This document shows positions 13,816 through 23,427 of a DNA stretch of 32,004 nucleotides, one piece after another. Below the pieces are notes generated by a model. It searched no databases. It saw nothing but the letters and a program-made list of their open reading frames with translations, and was not told the origin of the DNA. Made by a program: the position numbers and the translations under genes. The stretch is taken from the NCBI GenBank assembly GCA_017405065.1, contig JAFRBD010000086.1, forward strand, positions 1 through 32,004, written 5' to 3'. Position 1 is the stretch's first letter. Each line of letters starts with the position of its first letter. This stretch comes from Ruminococcus sp. Lineage in GTDB: Bacteria; Bacillota; Clostridia; Oscillospirales; Acutalibacteraceae.

Positions 13816-15864
13816 TTATTTCAGCATCTTGATGATATCGTCGTTCGGTTCGATCGCGGGATAATCCTCTTTCGATTCAAAAAAATTGAAGTTCGTGCCG
13901 TTGATTTTGTCATAGCTGTCCGCGTCGACGATGATCAGAGCGGAGCGCGGCGGCATCAGCATATCCTTTTCATACGGATACAGCGCCTGATCGGATGCGT
14001 TATCCGAGTCTGCGACGACGTACCAGTGTTCGGGCAGCTCATACTGCGACTTGATCTGGGGGGCGCAGGGCTTGTCGGAATTGTTGATGATCACACTGAA
14101 CATTTTCCACTCGCCTTCGGCGTCGTTTTTCAAAGTCAGTGAAATGCTCTGACCGTTATAGACGATGTAACCGTCGTTGACCGCTTTGGTAGTGCAGTCG
14201 CGCAGCGGAGAAAACGCTTTTCTGATCCGGATCAATCCCTGATAATAGCTGACCAGATCGGCATAGTGGATGGTGCGCGCCCAGTTGATGGAGTTGATCG
14301 AATCGGGGGACTTGTAGGAGTTGTAATCGCCTTTTTTGGTGCGCGCGAACTCTTCGCCCGCCATCCAGAAGGAGATGCCGAGAGAGGAAAGGACAAGGGT
14401 CGCCGAAAGCTTGTTCTGAGAGATATACAGCTGATCGTTCGTGTCGTAATCGTCGCACCAGTTGGATTTGAGGATCTTATCCCACAGGGTCAGGTTATCA
14501 TGCGCGGAGGCGTAGGTAACACACTGCGAGGGAGCCTTTGCCCAGTTGCCGAAAGTAACGGACGACGCGCCCATCATGCCCGCGATGACGTTATACGCGC
14601 CGTGGGTGGAGCCTTGGATGAAGCCCTTGCTGTCGTCGTCGGAACCGCCCTTGATGCCGTGGCGCATGTCGTCGTTGAACATGCCGATCCGGGAAGAGAG
14701 CTTCTTCGCGTTAGCTTTATTACAGCAGTCGTCGCCGGAGATACCGTTGTCGCCGTCGTTCGCCGTCCACGGCTCGCCGTACATCAGAATACGGCTGTCG
14801 ATCTTGTCGAGCTCGGCGCGGATCTGATTCATCGTTTCGATATCATGACACGCCATCAAATCGAAGCGGAAGCCGTCGATATGATATTCGCTCGCCCAGT
14901 AGCGCAGAGAGTCGATCATGAATTTGCGGAACATGATCTTATCGCTGGCGGTGACGTTGCCGCAGCCGGAAGAATTCATGAATTTGCCGTTCTGCATACG
15001 GAAGTAGTATCCGGGAACGGTCTTTTCAAACGGAGAGTGTTTTGTAGAATAAACATGGTTGTACACGACGTCCATGATGACGCCGATGCCTTCCTCATGA
15101 AGCGCTTTGACCATTTCCTTGAATTCCCTGATGCGTACCTCGCCATGGTACGGATCGGTGGAGTAGGAGCCTTCGGGAACATTGTAGTTGACGGGGTCAT
15201 AGCCCCAGTTATATTCTACGCCGGTCGCCTCGTTGACAGAGCCGAAGTCGAATACGGGATTGAGCTGAACGTGCGTGACGCCGAGCTTTTTCAGATAATT
15301 GACGCAGGTGGGATAATCGGAAAAGGGGATGCAGCTGTTCTTTTCGGTGAACGCAAGGAACTTGCCGCGGTGATCTTTGCTGATGCCGGAGGTATCGGAA
15401 GAGGAGAAATCGCGGACATGCACTTCCCAGATGATCGCGTCATTGGGCTTTTCGGGAACGACATGACGATCGTTCTCCCAGCCCTCGGGATTGGTTTCAA
15501 GCAGATTGACGACTTCGGAGCGCATGGAATTCACGCCGACCGCCTTGGAGTAGACGTCCTGCGTTTCACAGGTGCCCTTTTCGGTCTTGATGACATACGT
15601 GTAGTAGATATGATTCAGATCGGCGTCAATATATGCGGACCATACGCCGGTAGCGGCGTCAAAAAGCATCTGCTTGATGCTCAGTACCTGAGCGCCCTGC
15701 TCATAGAAGGATCCGGTGGAATAGAGCTTTAACAGCACTTGCTCTGCGGAAGGCGCCCAGACTTTGAAGGTCGTGCCCTCGGGCGTATAGGAGTAGCCTA
15801 AATCGTCGCCGTCATACGTGTTGTAGATATCAGATCTGTTGCAATAAAATGCGGTAGTACCCAT
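13816..15864 (-). CDS. pulA: Type I pullulanase (GH13)
   Basis: A 682-residue debranching enzyme that cleaves alpha-1,6 links in pullulan, limit dextrins or glycogen. The N-terminal CBM48-like domain (residues about 20-125) is followed by a GH13 barrel. It contains the type I pullulanase signature YNWGYDP, region I DVVYNH, region II GFRFDLM (nucleophile Asp), region III YGEPW (acid/base Glu) and region IV SAHDN. Length is typical of type I. There is no signal peptide, so it acts in the cytoplasm on imported maltodextrin or stored glycogen. GAGGT lies about ten bases ahead of the ATG. It is a single-gene unit with its own promoter and terminator, divergent from nusB. A glycogen-debranching role is as likely as a dietary-starch role. 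Confidence 0.95.
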   Translation of the reverse strand: MGTTAFYCNRSDIYNTYDGDDLGYSYTPEGTTFKVWAPSAEQVLLKLYSTGSFYEQGAQVLSIKQMLFDAATGVWSAYIDADLNHIYYTYVIKTEKGTCETQDVYSKAVGVNSMRSEVVNLLETNPEGWENDRHVVPEKPNDAIIWEVHVRDFSSSDTSGISKDHRGKFLAFTEKNSCIPFSDYPTCVNYLKKLGVTHVQLNPVFDFGSVNEATGVEYNWGYDPVNYNVPEGSYSTDPYHGEVRIREFKEMVKALHEEGIGVIMDVVYNHVYSTKHSPFEKTVPGYYFRMQNGKFMNSSGCGNVTASDKIMFRKFMIDSLRYWASEYHIDGFRFDLMACHDIETMNQIRAELDKIDSRILMYGEPWTANDGDNGISGDDCCNKANAKKLSSRIGMFNDDMRHGIKGGSDDDSKGFIQGSTHGAYNVIAGMMGASSVTFGNWAKAPSQCVTYASAHDNLTLWDKILKSNWCDDYDTNDQLYISQNKLSATLVLSSLGISFWMAGEEFARTKKGDYNSYKSPDSINSINWARTIHYADLVSYYQGLIRIRKAFSPLRDCTTKAVNDGYIVYNGQSISLTLKNDAEGEWKMFSVIINNSDKPCAPQIKSQYELPEHWYVVADSDNASDQALYPYEKDMLMPPRSALIIVDADSYDKINGTNFNFFESKEDYPAIEPNDDIIKMLK

Positions 15865-15926
15865 TATATTATAACCTCACTTTATAACTGATAATACTTG
15901 ATTGCACTTGATTGCTTATGCACGAT

Positions 15927-15955
15927 ATTTTATCATTATTCGCTATCTTTTTCAA
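15927..15955 (-). promoter_or_regulatory. SigA promoter for pullulanase
   Basis: On the minus strand, TTGAAA (15950-15955), a 17-base spacer and TAAAAT (15927-15932), leaving a leader of about 60 bases. I see no obvious sugar-repressor or CcpA operator. The AT-rich stretch from here to 16106 holds nothing else I recognise. Confidence 0.6.
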
Positions 15956-16106
15956 TAATTATTGGTAGGCTGTAATCATTTTACCCCAAATTTCGAATTT
16001 ATTAATAAAATTTTCGATCAATTTTAGTGAAACTGTCAAAAGCGCAGTGGTCATTTTTTGCCCTGTTTGTTATATTTTATGATTGCATGTTCATTGTGTT
16101 CAATTG

Positions 16107-16135
16107 TTTACAAATTTTGACTGATATGTTATAAT
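16107..16135 (+). promoter_or_regulatory. SigA promoter for the nusB-dnaE operon
   Basis: TTTACA (16107-16112), a 17-base spacer and a perfect TATAAT (16130-16135), about 34 bases before the nusB start. This is one of the strongest promoter matches in the window. Confidence 0.7.
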
Positions 16136-16168
16136 AAAAAACACCAAACAGAAAAGCGAGGGACATAT

Positions 16169-16606
16169 ATGTGTGAGGATAATACCAAGCGTCCTGAAAA
16201 CAGAAATGATATTTCCAGATATAAAAAGCGCGAACAGGCTTTTTTTCTGTGCTTTGAGGCTTTATTTACGGAAGCGGACGTCGACGAGATCGCCGATAAC
16301 GCCGGCGACGCGAGAGATGAATTCCTCAGCGATTACGCGATCGATTGTGCGAAAGGCGTTGCCGGGCACGCGGATGTGATCGATATGAAGATCTCTTCTC
16401 ACTTAAAAGCGGGCTGGAAGATCAGCCGTATCTCCAAGGTGTCGCTCGCTCTGCTGCGCGTGGCGGTCTATGAGATGCTGTACATGGACGATATCCCCGT
16501 ATCCGTATCCATCAACGAAGCAGTCGAGCTGAGCAAGAAGTATACGAGTGAAGAAGATACCGCCTTTATCAACGGCGTTCTGGGCGCTGTCGCAAAAGAC
16601 CTATGA
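16169..16606 (+). CDS. nusB: Transcription antitermination factor NusB
   Basis: A 145-residue all-helical protein that binds boxA RNA with NusE (S10) to promote antitermination of rRNA transcription. The family features are the early RYKKREQAFFLCFEALF helix, the LKAGWKISRISKVSLALLRVAVYEML core and the C-terminal VSINEAVELSKKYTSEEDTAFINGVLGAV motif. A short polar N-terminal extension of about 17 residues precedes the domain. It heads a compact operon, and its stop overlaps the next start as ATGA. Confidence 0.95.
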   Translation: MCEDNTKRPENRNDISRYKKREQAFFLCFEALFTEADVDEIADNAGDARDEFLSDYAIDCAKGVAGHADVIDMKISSHLKAGWKISRISKVSLALLRVAVYEMLYMDDIPVSVSINEAVELSKKYTSEEDTAFINGVLGAVAKDL

Positions 16607-17535
16607 GCATCTATCTCGGTATCGATACCAGCAACTATACCACCTCCGTTTGTCTGTATGATTCCGACAGCGCGCAAGTCATTTCCAAGCGCAGGCTCCT
16701 GCCTGTCAAAGACGGCGAATGCGGTCTGCGCCAGAGCGACGCGGTATTCCATCATGTTCAGCAGCTCCCGCAGATGTTTGAAGAAGCGTTTGACGGCTTT
16801 GCGGATGAGATCAGAGCGATCGGCGTATCCTATGCGCCGCGTACCGCAGAAGGCTCTTATATGCCTTGCTTTACCGTCGGAACGGCGGCAGCCGATATAC
16901 TGTCGTCAGTGCTGAAGGCTCCCGTGTACCGCTTTTCGCATCAGCAGGGGCATATCGCCGCGGCGCTGTACAGCGTGGATCGTTTTGATCTGCTCCGAAA
17001 AAAGCACATCGCTTTTCATGTCAGCGGCGGCACCACCGAGGCTTTGCTCGTCAACGGGGATGACGGCTTTGTTTCGACCGGACTTGTCGCGCGTACGCTT
17101 GATCTGAACGCGGGTCAGCTGATCGACCGTGTCGGCGTAATGCTGGGTCTGCGTTTTCCGTGCGGCAAAGAATTGGAACAGCTCGCGCTGCGCTGTGAGG
17201 AGCCGATCAGGGTGAAAGCGACCGTAAAAGGAACGGACTGCTGCTTGAGCGGCGGTCAGAATATAGCGGAAAAATACCTTAAAGAGGGAAAATCTCCCGC
17301 TTATATCGCGCGTTTTACGATCGATTTTATCGGCGCGTCGATCGCTCAGATGAGCGATCGTATCCGTGAAGCGTACGGAGATCTCCCGTTTGTATACGCA
17401 GGCGGCGTGATGTCGGATTCTATCATTCGCGATACTCTCAGAGCCCGGCATGATTGTGTGTTCGCTCTGCCCGAATTCTCCTGCGATAACGCGGCGGGCA
17501 TCGCGGTGCTCGCTTATTTAAAGGATTGTATGTAA
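16603..17535 (+). CDS. TsaD/Kae1-family paralog (TsaD-like protein)
   Basis: A 310-residue member of the TsaD/Kae1 (YgjD, formerly O-sialoglycoprotein endopeptidase) ASKHA fold. The opening strand YLGIDTSNYTTSVCLYD and the SHQQGHIAAAL motif, with the paired metal-ligand histidines, are kept. The phosphate-binding HVSGGTTEAL and the closing YAGGVMSDSIIR and DNAAGIA are kept too. It is about 30 residues shorter than a normal TsaD and diverges in the region that contacts tRNA. Genuine TsaD makes the t6A tRNA modification and usually sits with tsaB or tsaE. Here the neighbours are nusB and xseA, a placement I recall for a second TsaD-like gene in clostridia. Its function is unassigned. It overlaps nusB (ATGA) and xseA (TAATG). 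Confidence 0.82.
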   Translation: MSIYLGIDTSNYTTSVCLYDSDSAQVISKRRLLPVKDGECGLRQSDAVFHHVQQLPQMFEEAFDGFADEIRAIGVSYAPRTAEGSYMPCFTVGTAAADILSSVLKAPVYRFSHQQGHIAAALYSVDRFDLLRKKHIAFHVSGGTTEALLVNGDDGFVSTGLVARTLDLNAGQLIDRVGVMLGLRFPCGKELEQLALRCEEPIRVKATVKGTDCCLSGGQNIAEKYLKEGKSPAYIARFTIDFIGASIAQMSDRIREAYGDLPFVYAGGVMSDSIIRDTLRARHDCVFALPEFSCDNAAGIAVLAYLKDCM

Positions 17536-18728
17536 TGGCTACACCAAAGGTTTTTACCGTATCTCAGCTCAATGCCCGCATCGGCGATCTGATCGCTTCC
17601 GATCGAGAACTGCAGATGATCTTTATCGAGGGAGAGCTGTCAAACGTCAGTTTCAATACGAAAAGCGGTCACCTGTATTTTTCGCTGAAGGATAAGAACA
17701 GCGTGATCCGTGCCGTCATGTTTGCGTGGAACTTCCGTAACCTGCGTTTTCGTCCCGAAGCGGGGATGAAAGTCATCATTCGCGCTCAGGTGACGGTCTA
17801 TGAGCCGGGCGGACAGTATCAGCTGCGCGTGGAGGATATGCAGCCCGACGGCGTCGGCGTTCTGGCGATGCAGCTGGAACAATTGAAAAAGAAGCTCGAT
17901 CAAGAGGGGCTGTTTGCCCCCGAGCATAAAAAACCGATCCCCGCGTTCCCGAAAACCGTGGGTATCATCACCTCGCCTACAGGAGCTGCGCTGCGCGATA
18001 TCATAGATATCATCACACGCCGCTATCCCTGTGCGGAGCTTGTGCTCGCTCCCGTATCGGTACAAGGCGTAGAAGCGCCCGCTCAGTTGATCCGCGCGGT
18101 GGATCTTTTCTCCGAAAGCAGGGCTGCCGACGTCATCATTATCGGCAGAGGCGGCGGTTCGATGGAGGATCTGTGGGCTTTTAACGACGAAGGACTCGCC
18201 AGAGCGATCTATCGCTGCAGGATCCCCGTTATTTCCGCGGTAGGGCACGAGACGGACACGACCCTGTGTGATTTTGTCAGCGACCTGCGCGCCCCCACTC
18301 CGTCCGCTGCGGCGGAACTGGCGGTGCCGAACAGGATCGATCTGCTCGAAAACGTACAAGCCCTTTTCCGTCAGTCGATCAAATATATGAATCATCAGAT
18401 AGAGAGCAGACAGAAGGACGCGGTCAGGCTCAGCGAATTGATTTTGGCGCGTTCACCGCTTGACGCCGTTGAACGCAGCATCGAATCGGTCGATTCGCTC
18501 GCCGTCAGAGCGACAAACGCAGCCGAACGCGGAATGGATTCCGCCTTTGCTTATGCGGGCGAATTGTTCAGCAAGGTCGAAGCGCTGAATCCCGTCGCTG
18601 TTTTGAACCGCGGCTTTGCCTATATCACGCATAACGGTAATAACGTCAGCTCCGTTCACGACGTCCAAAGCGGCGACCGCATCGACGTCAGATTCAAGGA
18701 CGGCAGTGTTTCCGTAAAAGTTGAATAA
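17535..18728 (+). CDS. xseA: Exodeoxyribonuclease VII large subunit
   Basis: A 397-residue catalytic subunit of exonuclease VII, which degrades single-stranded DNA in both directions and works in mismatch and damage repair. Residues about 6-100 are the OB-fold DNA-binding domain (FTVSQLNARIGDLI, GHLYFSLKD). The catalytic core has GIITSPTGAALRDII, the GRGGGSMEDLWAFNDE motif and VGHETDTTL. A shortened coiled-coil and the NPVAVLNRGFAYI tail follow. It is at the short end for the family, with a reduced coiled-coil. The ATG at 17535 overlaps the previous stop. The small-subunit gene xseB, usually next in line, is not present before dnaE. Confidence 0.95.
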   Translation: MATPKVFTVSQLNARIGDLIASDRELQMIFIEGELSNVSFNTKSGHLYFSLKDKNSVIRAVMFAWNFRNLRFRPEAGMKVIIRAQVTVYEPGGQYQLRVEDMQPDGVGVLAMQLEQLKKKLDQEGLFAPEHKKPIPAFPKTVGIITSPTGAALRDIIDIITRRYPCAELVLAPVSVQGVEAPAQLIRAVDLFSESRAADVIIIGRGGGSMEDLWAFNDEGLARAIYRCRIPVISAVGHETDTTLCDFVSDLRAPTPSAAAELAVPNRIDLLENVQALFRQSIKYMNHQIESRQKDAVRLSELILARSPLDAVERSIESVDSLAVRATNAAERGMDSAFAYAGELFSKVEALNPVAVLNRGFAYITHNGNNVSSVHDVQSGDRIDVRFKDGSVSVKVE

Positions 18729-18784
18729 AGAATCAGTCAAGCTGAAAACGGATGTTTGAGTGAAAGAGTAATATGAGGAATACT

Positions 18785-21700
18785 ATGTCATTTACACACC
18801 TGCATGTACACACCGAATACAGTTTATTGGACGGCGCCTGCCGGATCTCCCGCTTGGTCAAAAGAGCGAAGGAGCTGGGTCAGAACGCCCTCGCGATAAC
18901 CGATCACGGCGTCATGTACGGTGTGATCGATTTTTACAGAGAATGTAAGAAGCAGGGGATCCATCCGATCATCGGATGTGAAGTCTACGTCGCTCCTCGT
19001 TCCCGCTTTGATAAATCTTTTGAACACGACCGCGATTATTATCATCTGCTCCTGCTGTGCGAGAACAATACCGGTTATCAAAACCTGATGAAGATGGTAT
19101 CTCTCGGCTTTACAGAGGGCTTTTACAACAAACCGCGTATCGACCGCGAACTGATCGAGAAATACCATGAGGGCTTGATCTGTCTGTCGGCGTGCATGTC
19201 CGGCGAAGTCCCGAAAAAGCTGCTTGCCGGCGAACCGGACGCCGCTTTGGAGACGGCGCGATATTACCAACGCGTTTTCGGCAAGGATAATTACTTCATT
19301 GAGCTGCAGGATCACGGTATCGAAGAACAGAAAAGGCTGAATCCCGAGCTGATCCGTATCGCGCGTCAGATCGGCGCCGGATTGGTCGTGACAAACGACT
19401 CCCATTATATCCGCAAAGCGGACAGCGAGCTGCACGATATCCTGCTGTGTATCCAGACAGGCAGCACGGTCAAAGAGAAAAAGATGGGCTTTGCGACGGA
19501 TGAGTTTTATCTCAAGAGCGAAGAGGAGATGCGCGCGTTGTTCACCGATCTCGACGAAGCCTTTGAAAACACCGCCGTGATCGCCGACCGCTGCCGCGTA
19601 GAATTCGAATTCGGCAAGCGCAAGCTGCCCGATTTCAAAACGCCGGACGACGAAGATCACGACGCGTACTTCCGCCGCCGCTGTTACGAAGGCTTAACAC
19701 TGCGCTACGGCGATCATCCCGATCGCTCCCTGATCGACCGCTTGGAGTATGAGATGTCCGTCATCAAAAAGATGGGCTTTGTCGATTATTTTCTGATCGT
19801 CAACGACTTTGTACAGTATGCCAAGAGCAAGGATATCCCGGTAGGTCCCGGCAGAGGTTCCGGAGCGGGTTCGCTGTGCGCCTACTGTATCGGCATCACC
19901 GGCGTCGATCCGATCAAATATAATTTACTGTTTGAGCGGTTTTTGAATCCCGAGCGTGTCAGTATGCCTGATTTTGATATCGACTTTTGTAAGGAGAGGC
20001 GCTCAGAGGTCATCGACTATGTCATCCGTAAATACGGAGCCGATCATGTGGCGCAGATCGTCGCTTTCGGTACCATGCAGGCTCGCGGCGCGGTCAGAGA
20101 CGTCGGCAGAGTGCTTGATATCCCTTACGCGACGGTCGATAAGATCGCTAAGATGATCCCGTTGAGTATCGATATGACCGTCGATAAGGCGCTGACGATG
20201 TCAGCCGAATTGCGCCAGAGCTATCAGCAGGACGAAACGGTCAAGCAGATCATCGATATCGCGCGCGCTTTGGAAGGCGTTCCCCGCAATATCACCATGC
20301 ACGCCGCAGGCGTCGTTATCACCGATAGACCCGTCAGCGATTATGTGCCGCTGGCGACTTCTTCCGACGCGGTCGTGACACAGTTCACCATGACGACTCT
20401 CGAGGAACTCGGTTTATTGAAAATGGACTTCCTCGGATTGCGCAATCTGACGGTCATCCACGATGCGGAGGTGATGATCCGCAGGCGCGATCCCGCTTTC
20501 AGCATCGACGATATCGATTATGCCGATAAGGCGGTTTACGATATGATCTCTACGGGCAGCACGGACGGCGTGTTCCAGTTTGAGAGCGGAGGCATGAAGA
20601 ATGTTCTTGTCCAGCTCAGACCCGAGCGCTTTGAGGATCTGATCGCCGTTATTTCACTGTATCGTCCCGGCCCGATGGATTCGATCCCGACATATATCCG
20701 CAACCGCCATCATCCCGAACAGATCACCTATAAACATCCGCTGCTGGAGCCGATCCTGAACGTCACCAACGGCTGTATCGTCTATCAGGAGCAGGTCATG
20801 CAGATCTTCCGTTCGCTGGCGGGTTACTCGCTCGGCAGAGCGGATATCGTACGCCGCGCCATGAGCAAGAAGAAGCACGACGTCATGGAGCGTGAAAAGC
20901 AGATCTTTATTCACGGTTTGGTGAATGAGAACGGCGATGTGGAAGTGGAAGGATGCCTGCGGCGCGGTATCGACGAGCGTACGGCGCTGTCGATCTTTGC
21001 CGAGATGGAGAGCTTTGCCTCTTATGCGTTCAACAAAAGCCACGCCGCCGCGTACGCCGCTGTTTCCTATCAGACGGCTTATCTGAAATGCCGCTATAAG
21101 CGCGAGTATATGGCGGCGCTTCTGTCGTCGGTCATCGATAACCAGAATAAGACTGCCGTGTATATCGGAGAATGTCACCGGATGGGGATTGCCGTGCTGC
21201 CGCCGAGCGTGAACGAAAGCGACAGTAAGTATACCGTTTCATCGGACAATATCCGATTCGGGTTATCTGCGGTCAAGAATCTCGGACTCGCGTTTATCGC
21301 CGCTATCATCAACGAACGCAGATTACAGCCTTATCAGTCCTATTACGACTTCTGCAGACGGCTCAACGGCAAGGGGCTGAACGCCCGTTCGCTGGAAAGC
21401 CTGATCAAGTGCGGCGCTCTGGATCATCTCGGACATAATCGCCGCCAGATGCTGGCGGTATCCAAAACGATCCTCGACGATCTTGAATACGAACGCCGCA
21501 ACGGCGGAACGGGGCAGATCTCGCTTTTTGATATGGGCATGAGCGATTCCGCTTCTCAGATCGCGATCCCCGAGCTGGAGGAGTTTCCGCTGATCGAACT
21601 GCTCAACATGGAAAAGGAAATGGCGGGCATGTATCTGAGCGGTCATCCGCTCGATGAATACGCTTCCTTTGCCGAAAAGGTTCATGCCGACAGGATCGGC

Positions 21701-22303
21701 GATATCCTCGATCCCGATGATGAGCGATATAAGGATCGCTGTAAGGTCAGACTGATCGCTTCTGTCAACAAAAACAAAACGCAGGTCACCAAAAACAATA
21801 AAATGATGGCGTTTGCCGAAGTGGAAGACCGCTGCGGCTCCTGCGAGATCATCGTATTTCCGAATGTGCTTGACGAATCGCGCGGCGCGCTGCATCCGGG
21901 CGCCGTGATCGAGATCGAAGGAACCCTGAGCGTGAAGGAAGAGGAAGAACCGCGCGTTCTGGCGGATAAGATCACTGCCCTGCCACCCGCGTCCGAGTTG
22001 AAGGGAGTTACTCCCGAAAGCCGAAAAACGCAGCCGTCTGCAGCGAAACAAACGTCGTTCCGCGAGCAAAAGCCGCTGCAGGGACAGACGCTGTATCTGA
22101 GAGTACCGTCGCGTGACTGTATCCCGTACCGAAAGGCGAAGAATATCCTTGAGATCTTCGGCGGCAGCACGCGCGTGATCTTTTATCTGAGTGAAACAAA
22201 AGAGCAGCTTCTCGCGCCGCACAGCCTCTGGACTTCTCCGAACCCCACGATGATGGCGGAACTTTGTTATCAGTTGGGCGAAGAAAACGTGATACTGAAA
22301 TAA
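18785..22303 (+). CDS. dnaE: DNA polymerase III alpha subunit (DnaE)
   Basis: A 1,172-residue C-family replicative polymerase. The order is an N-terminal PHP domain (FTHLHVHTEYSLLDGA, TDHGVMYG), then the palm with PDFDIDF (catalytic Asp396 and Asp398) and KMDFLGLRNL, which holds the third Asp. After that come fingers and a tandem HhH region (SFASYAFNKSHAAAYA), a beta-clamp-binding region and a C-terminal OB fold (about residues 990-1,090). There is no 3'-5' exonuclease insert, so it is DnaE rather than PolC. In low-GC Firmicutes DnaE usually extends primers while PolC does bulk synthesis. ATG 18785 is preferred to 18773 because GAGGA sits six bases ahead of it and the protein then begins MSFTHLHVH. 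It is the last gene of the nusB operon. Confidence 0.96.
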   Translation: MSFTHLHVHTEYSLLDGACRISRLVKRAKELGQNALAITDHGVMYGVIDFYRECKKQGIHPIIGCEVYVAPRSRFDKSFEHDRDYYHLLLLCENNTGYQNLMKMVSLGFTEGFYNKPRIDRELIEKYHEGLICLSACMSGEVPKKLLAGEPDAALETARYYQRVFGKDNYFIELQDHGIEEQKRLNPELIRIARQIGAGLVVTNDSHYIRKADSELHDILLCIQTGSTVKEKKMGFATDEFYLKSEEEMRALFTDLDEAFENTAVIADRCRVEFEFGKRKLPDFKTPDDEDHDAYFRRRCYEGLTLRYGDHPDRSLIDRLEYEMSVIKKMGFVDYFLIVNDFVQYAKSKDIPVGPGRGSGAGSLCAYCIGITGVDPIKYNLLFERFLNPERVSMPDFDIDFCKERRSEVIDYVIRKYGADHVAQIVAFGTMQARGAVRDVGRVLDIPYATVDKIAKMIPLSIDMTVDKALTMSAELRQSYQQDETVKQIIDIARALEGVPRNITMHAAGVVITDRPVSDYVPLATSSDAVVTQFTMTTLEELGLLKMDFLGLRNLTVIHDAEVMIRRRDPAFSIDDIDYADKAVYDMISTGSTDGVFQFESGGMKNVLVQLRPERFEDLIAVISLYRPGPMDSIPTYIRNRHHPEQITYKHPLLEPILNVTNGCIVYQEQVMQIFRSLAGYSLGRADIVRRAMSKKKHDVMEREKQIFIHGLVNENGDVEVEGCLRRGIDERTALSIFAEMESFASYAFNKSHAAAYAAVSYQTAYLKCRYKREYMAALLSSVIDNQNKTAVYIGECHRMGIAVLPPSVNESDSKYTVSSDNIRFGLSAVKNLGLAFIAAIINERRLQPYQSYYDFCRRLNGKGLNARSLESLIKCGALDHLGHNRRQMLAVSKTILDDLEYERRNGGTGQISLFDMGMSDSASQIAIPELEEFPLIELLNMEKEMAGMYLSGHPLDEYASFAEKVHADRIGDILDPDDERYKDRCKVRLIASVNKNKTQVTKNNKMMAFAEVEDRCGSCEIIVFPNVLDESRGALHPGAVIEIEGTLSVKEEEEPRVLADKITALPPASELKGVTPESRKTQPSAAKQTSFREQKPLQGQTLYLRVPSRDCIPYRKAKNILEIFGGSTRVIFYLSETKEQLLAPHSLWTSPNPTMMAELCYQLGEENVILK

Positions 22304-22308
22304 TAATA

Positions 22309-22352
22309 GGGAAGGACTGACCGGCTTGCGGTTGGTCCTTCCTGATTTTCTT
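22309..22352 (+). terminator. Rho-independent terminator of the nusB-dnaE operon
   Basis: GGAAGGACTGACC (22310-22322) pairs with GGTTGGTCCTTCC (22330-22342) through 13 pairs, two of them non-Watson-Crick, followed by TGATTTTCTTT. Confidence 0.85.
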
Positions 22353-22373
22353 TGATGAATTTTGTATAAATAC

Positions 22374-22403
22374 TTGATTCTGAGCTATCTTTTGTATTAT
22401 AAT
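22374..22403 (+). promoter_or_regulatory. SigA promoter for pfkA
   Basis: TTGATT (22374-22379), an 18-base spacer and a perfect TATAAT (22398-22403), about 38 bases before the start of pfkA. Confidence 0.6.
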
Positions 22404-22441
22404 ATATAAGTAAAAATTTAATTGATTGAGGAGGCTATATT

Positions 22442-23407
22442 ATGGCGAAATCATTAGCAGTATTAACCAGCGGCGGCGACGCTCCGGGCATGAATGCGGC
22501 GGTCAGAGCCGTTGTCAGAGCCGGTATCAATAACGGCTTTCAGGTCTACGGCGTCTATAAGGGCTATAACGGATTGTTGAATCAGGACGTCAAAGAGATG
22601 GGACTGCGTTCTGTTTCCGATATCCTCAGCCGCGGCGGTACGATCCTCTATACCGCCCGCAGCAAGAAGTTTGTTCAGGTCGAGTACCAGAAGCAGGCGG
22701 CTGATTATTGCCGTTCACTGGGTATCGAAGGTCTGGTCGTCATCGGCGGCGACGGTTCCTTCCGCGGTGCGAGGGCGCTGTCCAATCAGGGCATCCCCTG
22801 CGTTGCGCTTCCCGGTACGATCGACAACGATATCGCTTGTACCGATTATACCATCGGTTTTGATACCGCGATGAATACCGCTGTCGAAATGATCGATAAG
22901 ATCCGCGACACCGCTCAGAGCCACGACCGCTGCTCTGTCGTAGAGGTCATGGGTCGTCACTGCGGCGATATCGCGCTGGAGACCGGCATCGCGGTCGGCG
23001 CTACCTCCATCATCGTCCCCGAGGTGGAATATGATCTGGAGCGCGACGTCATCACCCGCATCTATGAGCAGAAGGATACAGGCAAAAAGCATTTTATCGT
23101 TATCGTTGCGGAAGGCGTCGGCGGTTCTCAGGAGATCTCTCATTATATCCAGCACCGTACAGGCATCGAGACGCGCGCCACCATCCTCGGTCACGTTCAG
23201 CGCGGCGGCTCGCCGACTCTGCGCGACCGCGTCATGGCTACCAAGATGGGCGTCGCGGCGGTTGAACTGCTCTTAAACGGGATAGGCAACCGCGTTATTG
23301 CTTCTCACGCCGGCAAGATCGTTGATTACGATATCTCCGAAGCGCTGGATATGCCGCGCGTTTTCAATAAGGATCTGTATGATATCGCGATGAAGGTTTC
23401 GATCTGA
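22442..23407 (+). CDS. pfkA: ATP-dependent 6-phosphofructokinase
   Basis: A 321-residue glycolytic kinase that phosphorylates fructose 6-phosphate to the 1,6-bisphosphate. The ATP site SGGDAPGMNA is at residues 10-19, GGDGS at 102-106 and the catalytic PGTIDND at 124-130 (base Asp128). Gly at position 105 and Gly at 125 are the ATP-type residues, whereas pyrophosphate-dependent enzymes carry Asp and Lys there. Length matches the bacterial allosteric enzyme. GAGGAGG lies about eight bases before the ATG. It has its own promoter and is followed after 20 bases by the MORN-repeat gene, with no terminator between them. Confidence 0.97.
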   Translation: MAKSLAVLTSGGDAPGMNAAVRAVVRAGINNGFQVYGVYKGYNGLLNQDVKEMGLRSVSDILSRGGTILYTARSKKFVQVEYQKQAADYCRSLGIEGLVVIGGDGSFRGARALSNQGIPCVALPGTIDNDIACTDYTIGFDTAMNTAVEMIDKIRDTAQSHDRCSVVEVMGRHCGDIALETGIAVGATSIIVPEVEYDLERDVITRIYEQKDTGKKHFIVIVAEGVGGSQEISHYIQHRTGIETRATILGHVQRGGSPTLRDRVMATKMGVAAVELLLNGIGNRVIASHAGKIVDYDISEALDMPRVFNKDLYDIAMKVSI

Positions 23408-23427
23408 TCGCTCTATTCCGATAAGAT

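Noticed and set aside
14266-15732. A 488-codon open frame on the plus strand
   Set aside because: It is fully antisense to the pullulanase. Its composition follows from that gene's codon use, and no ribosome site or family features are present.
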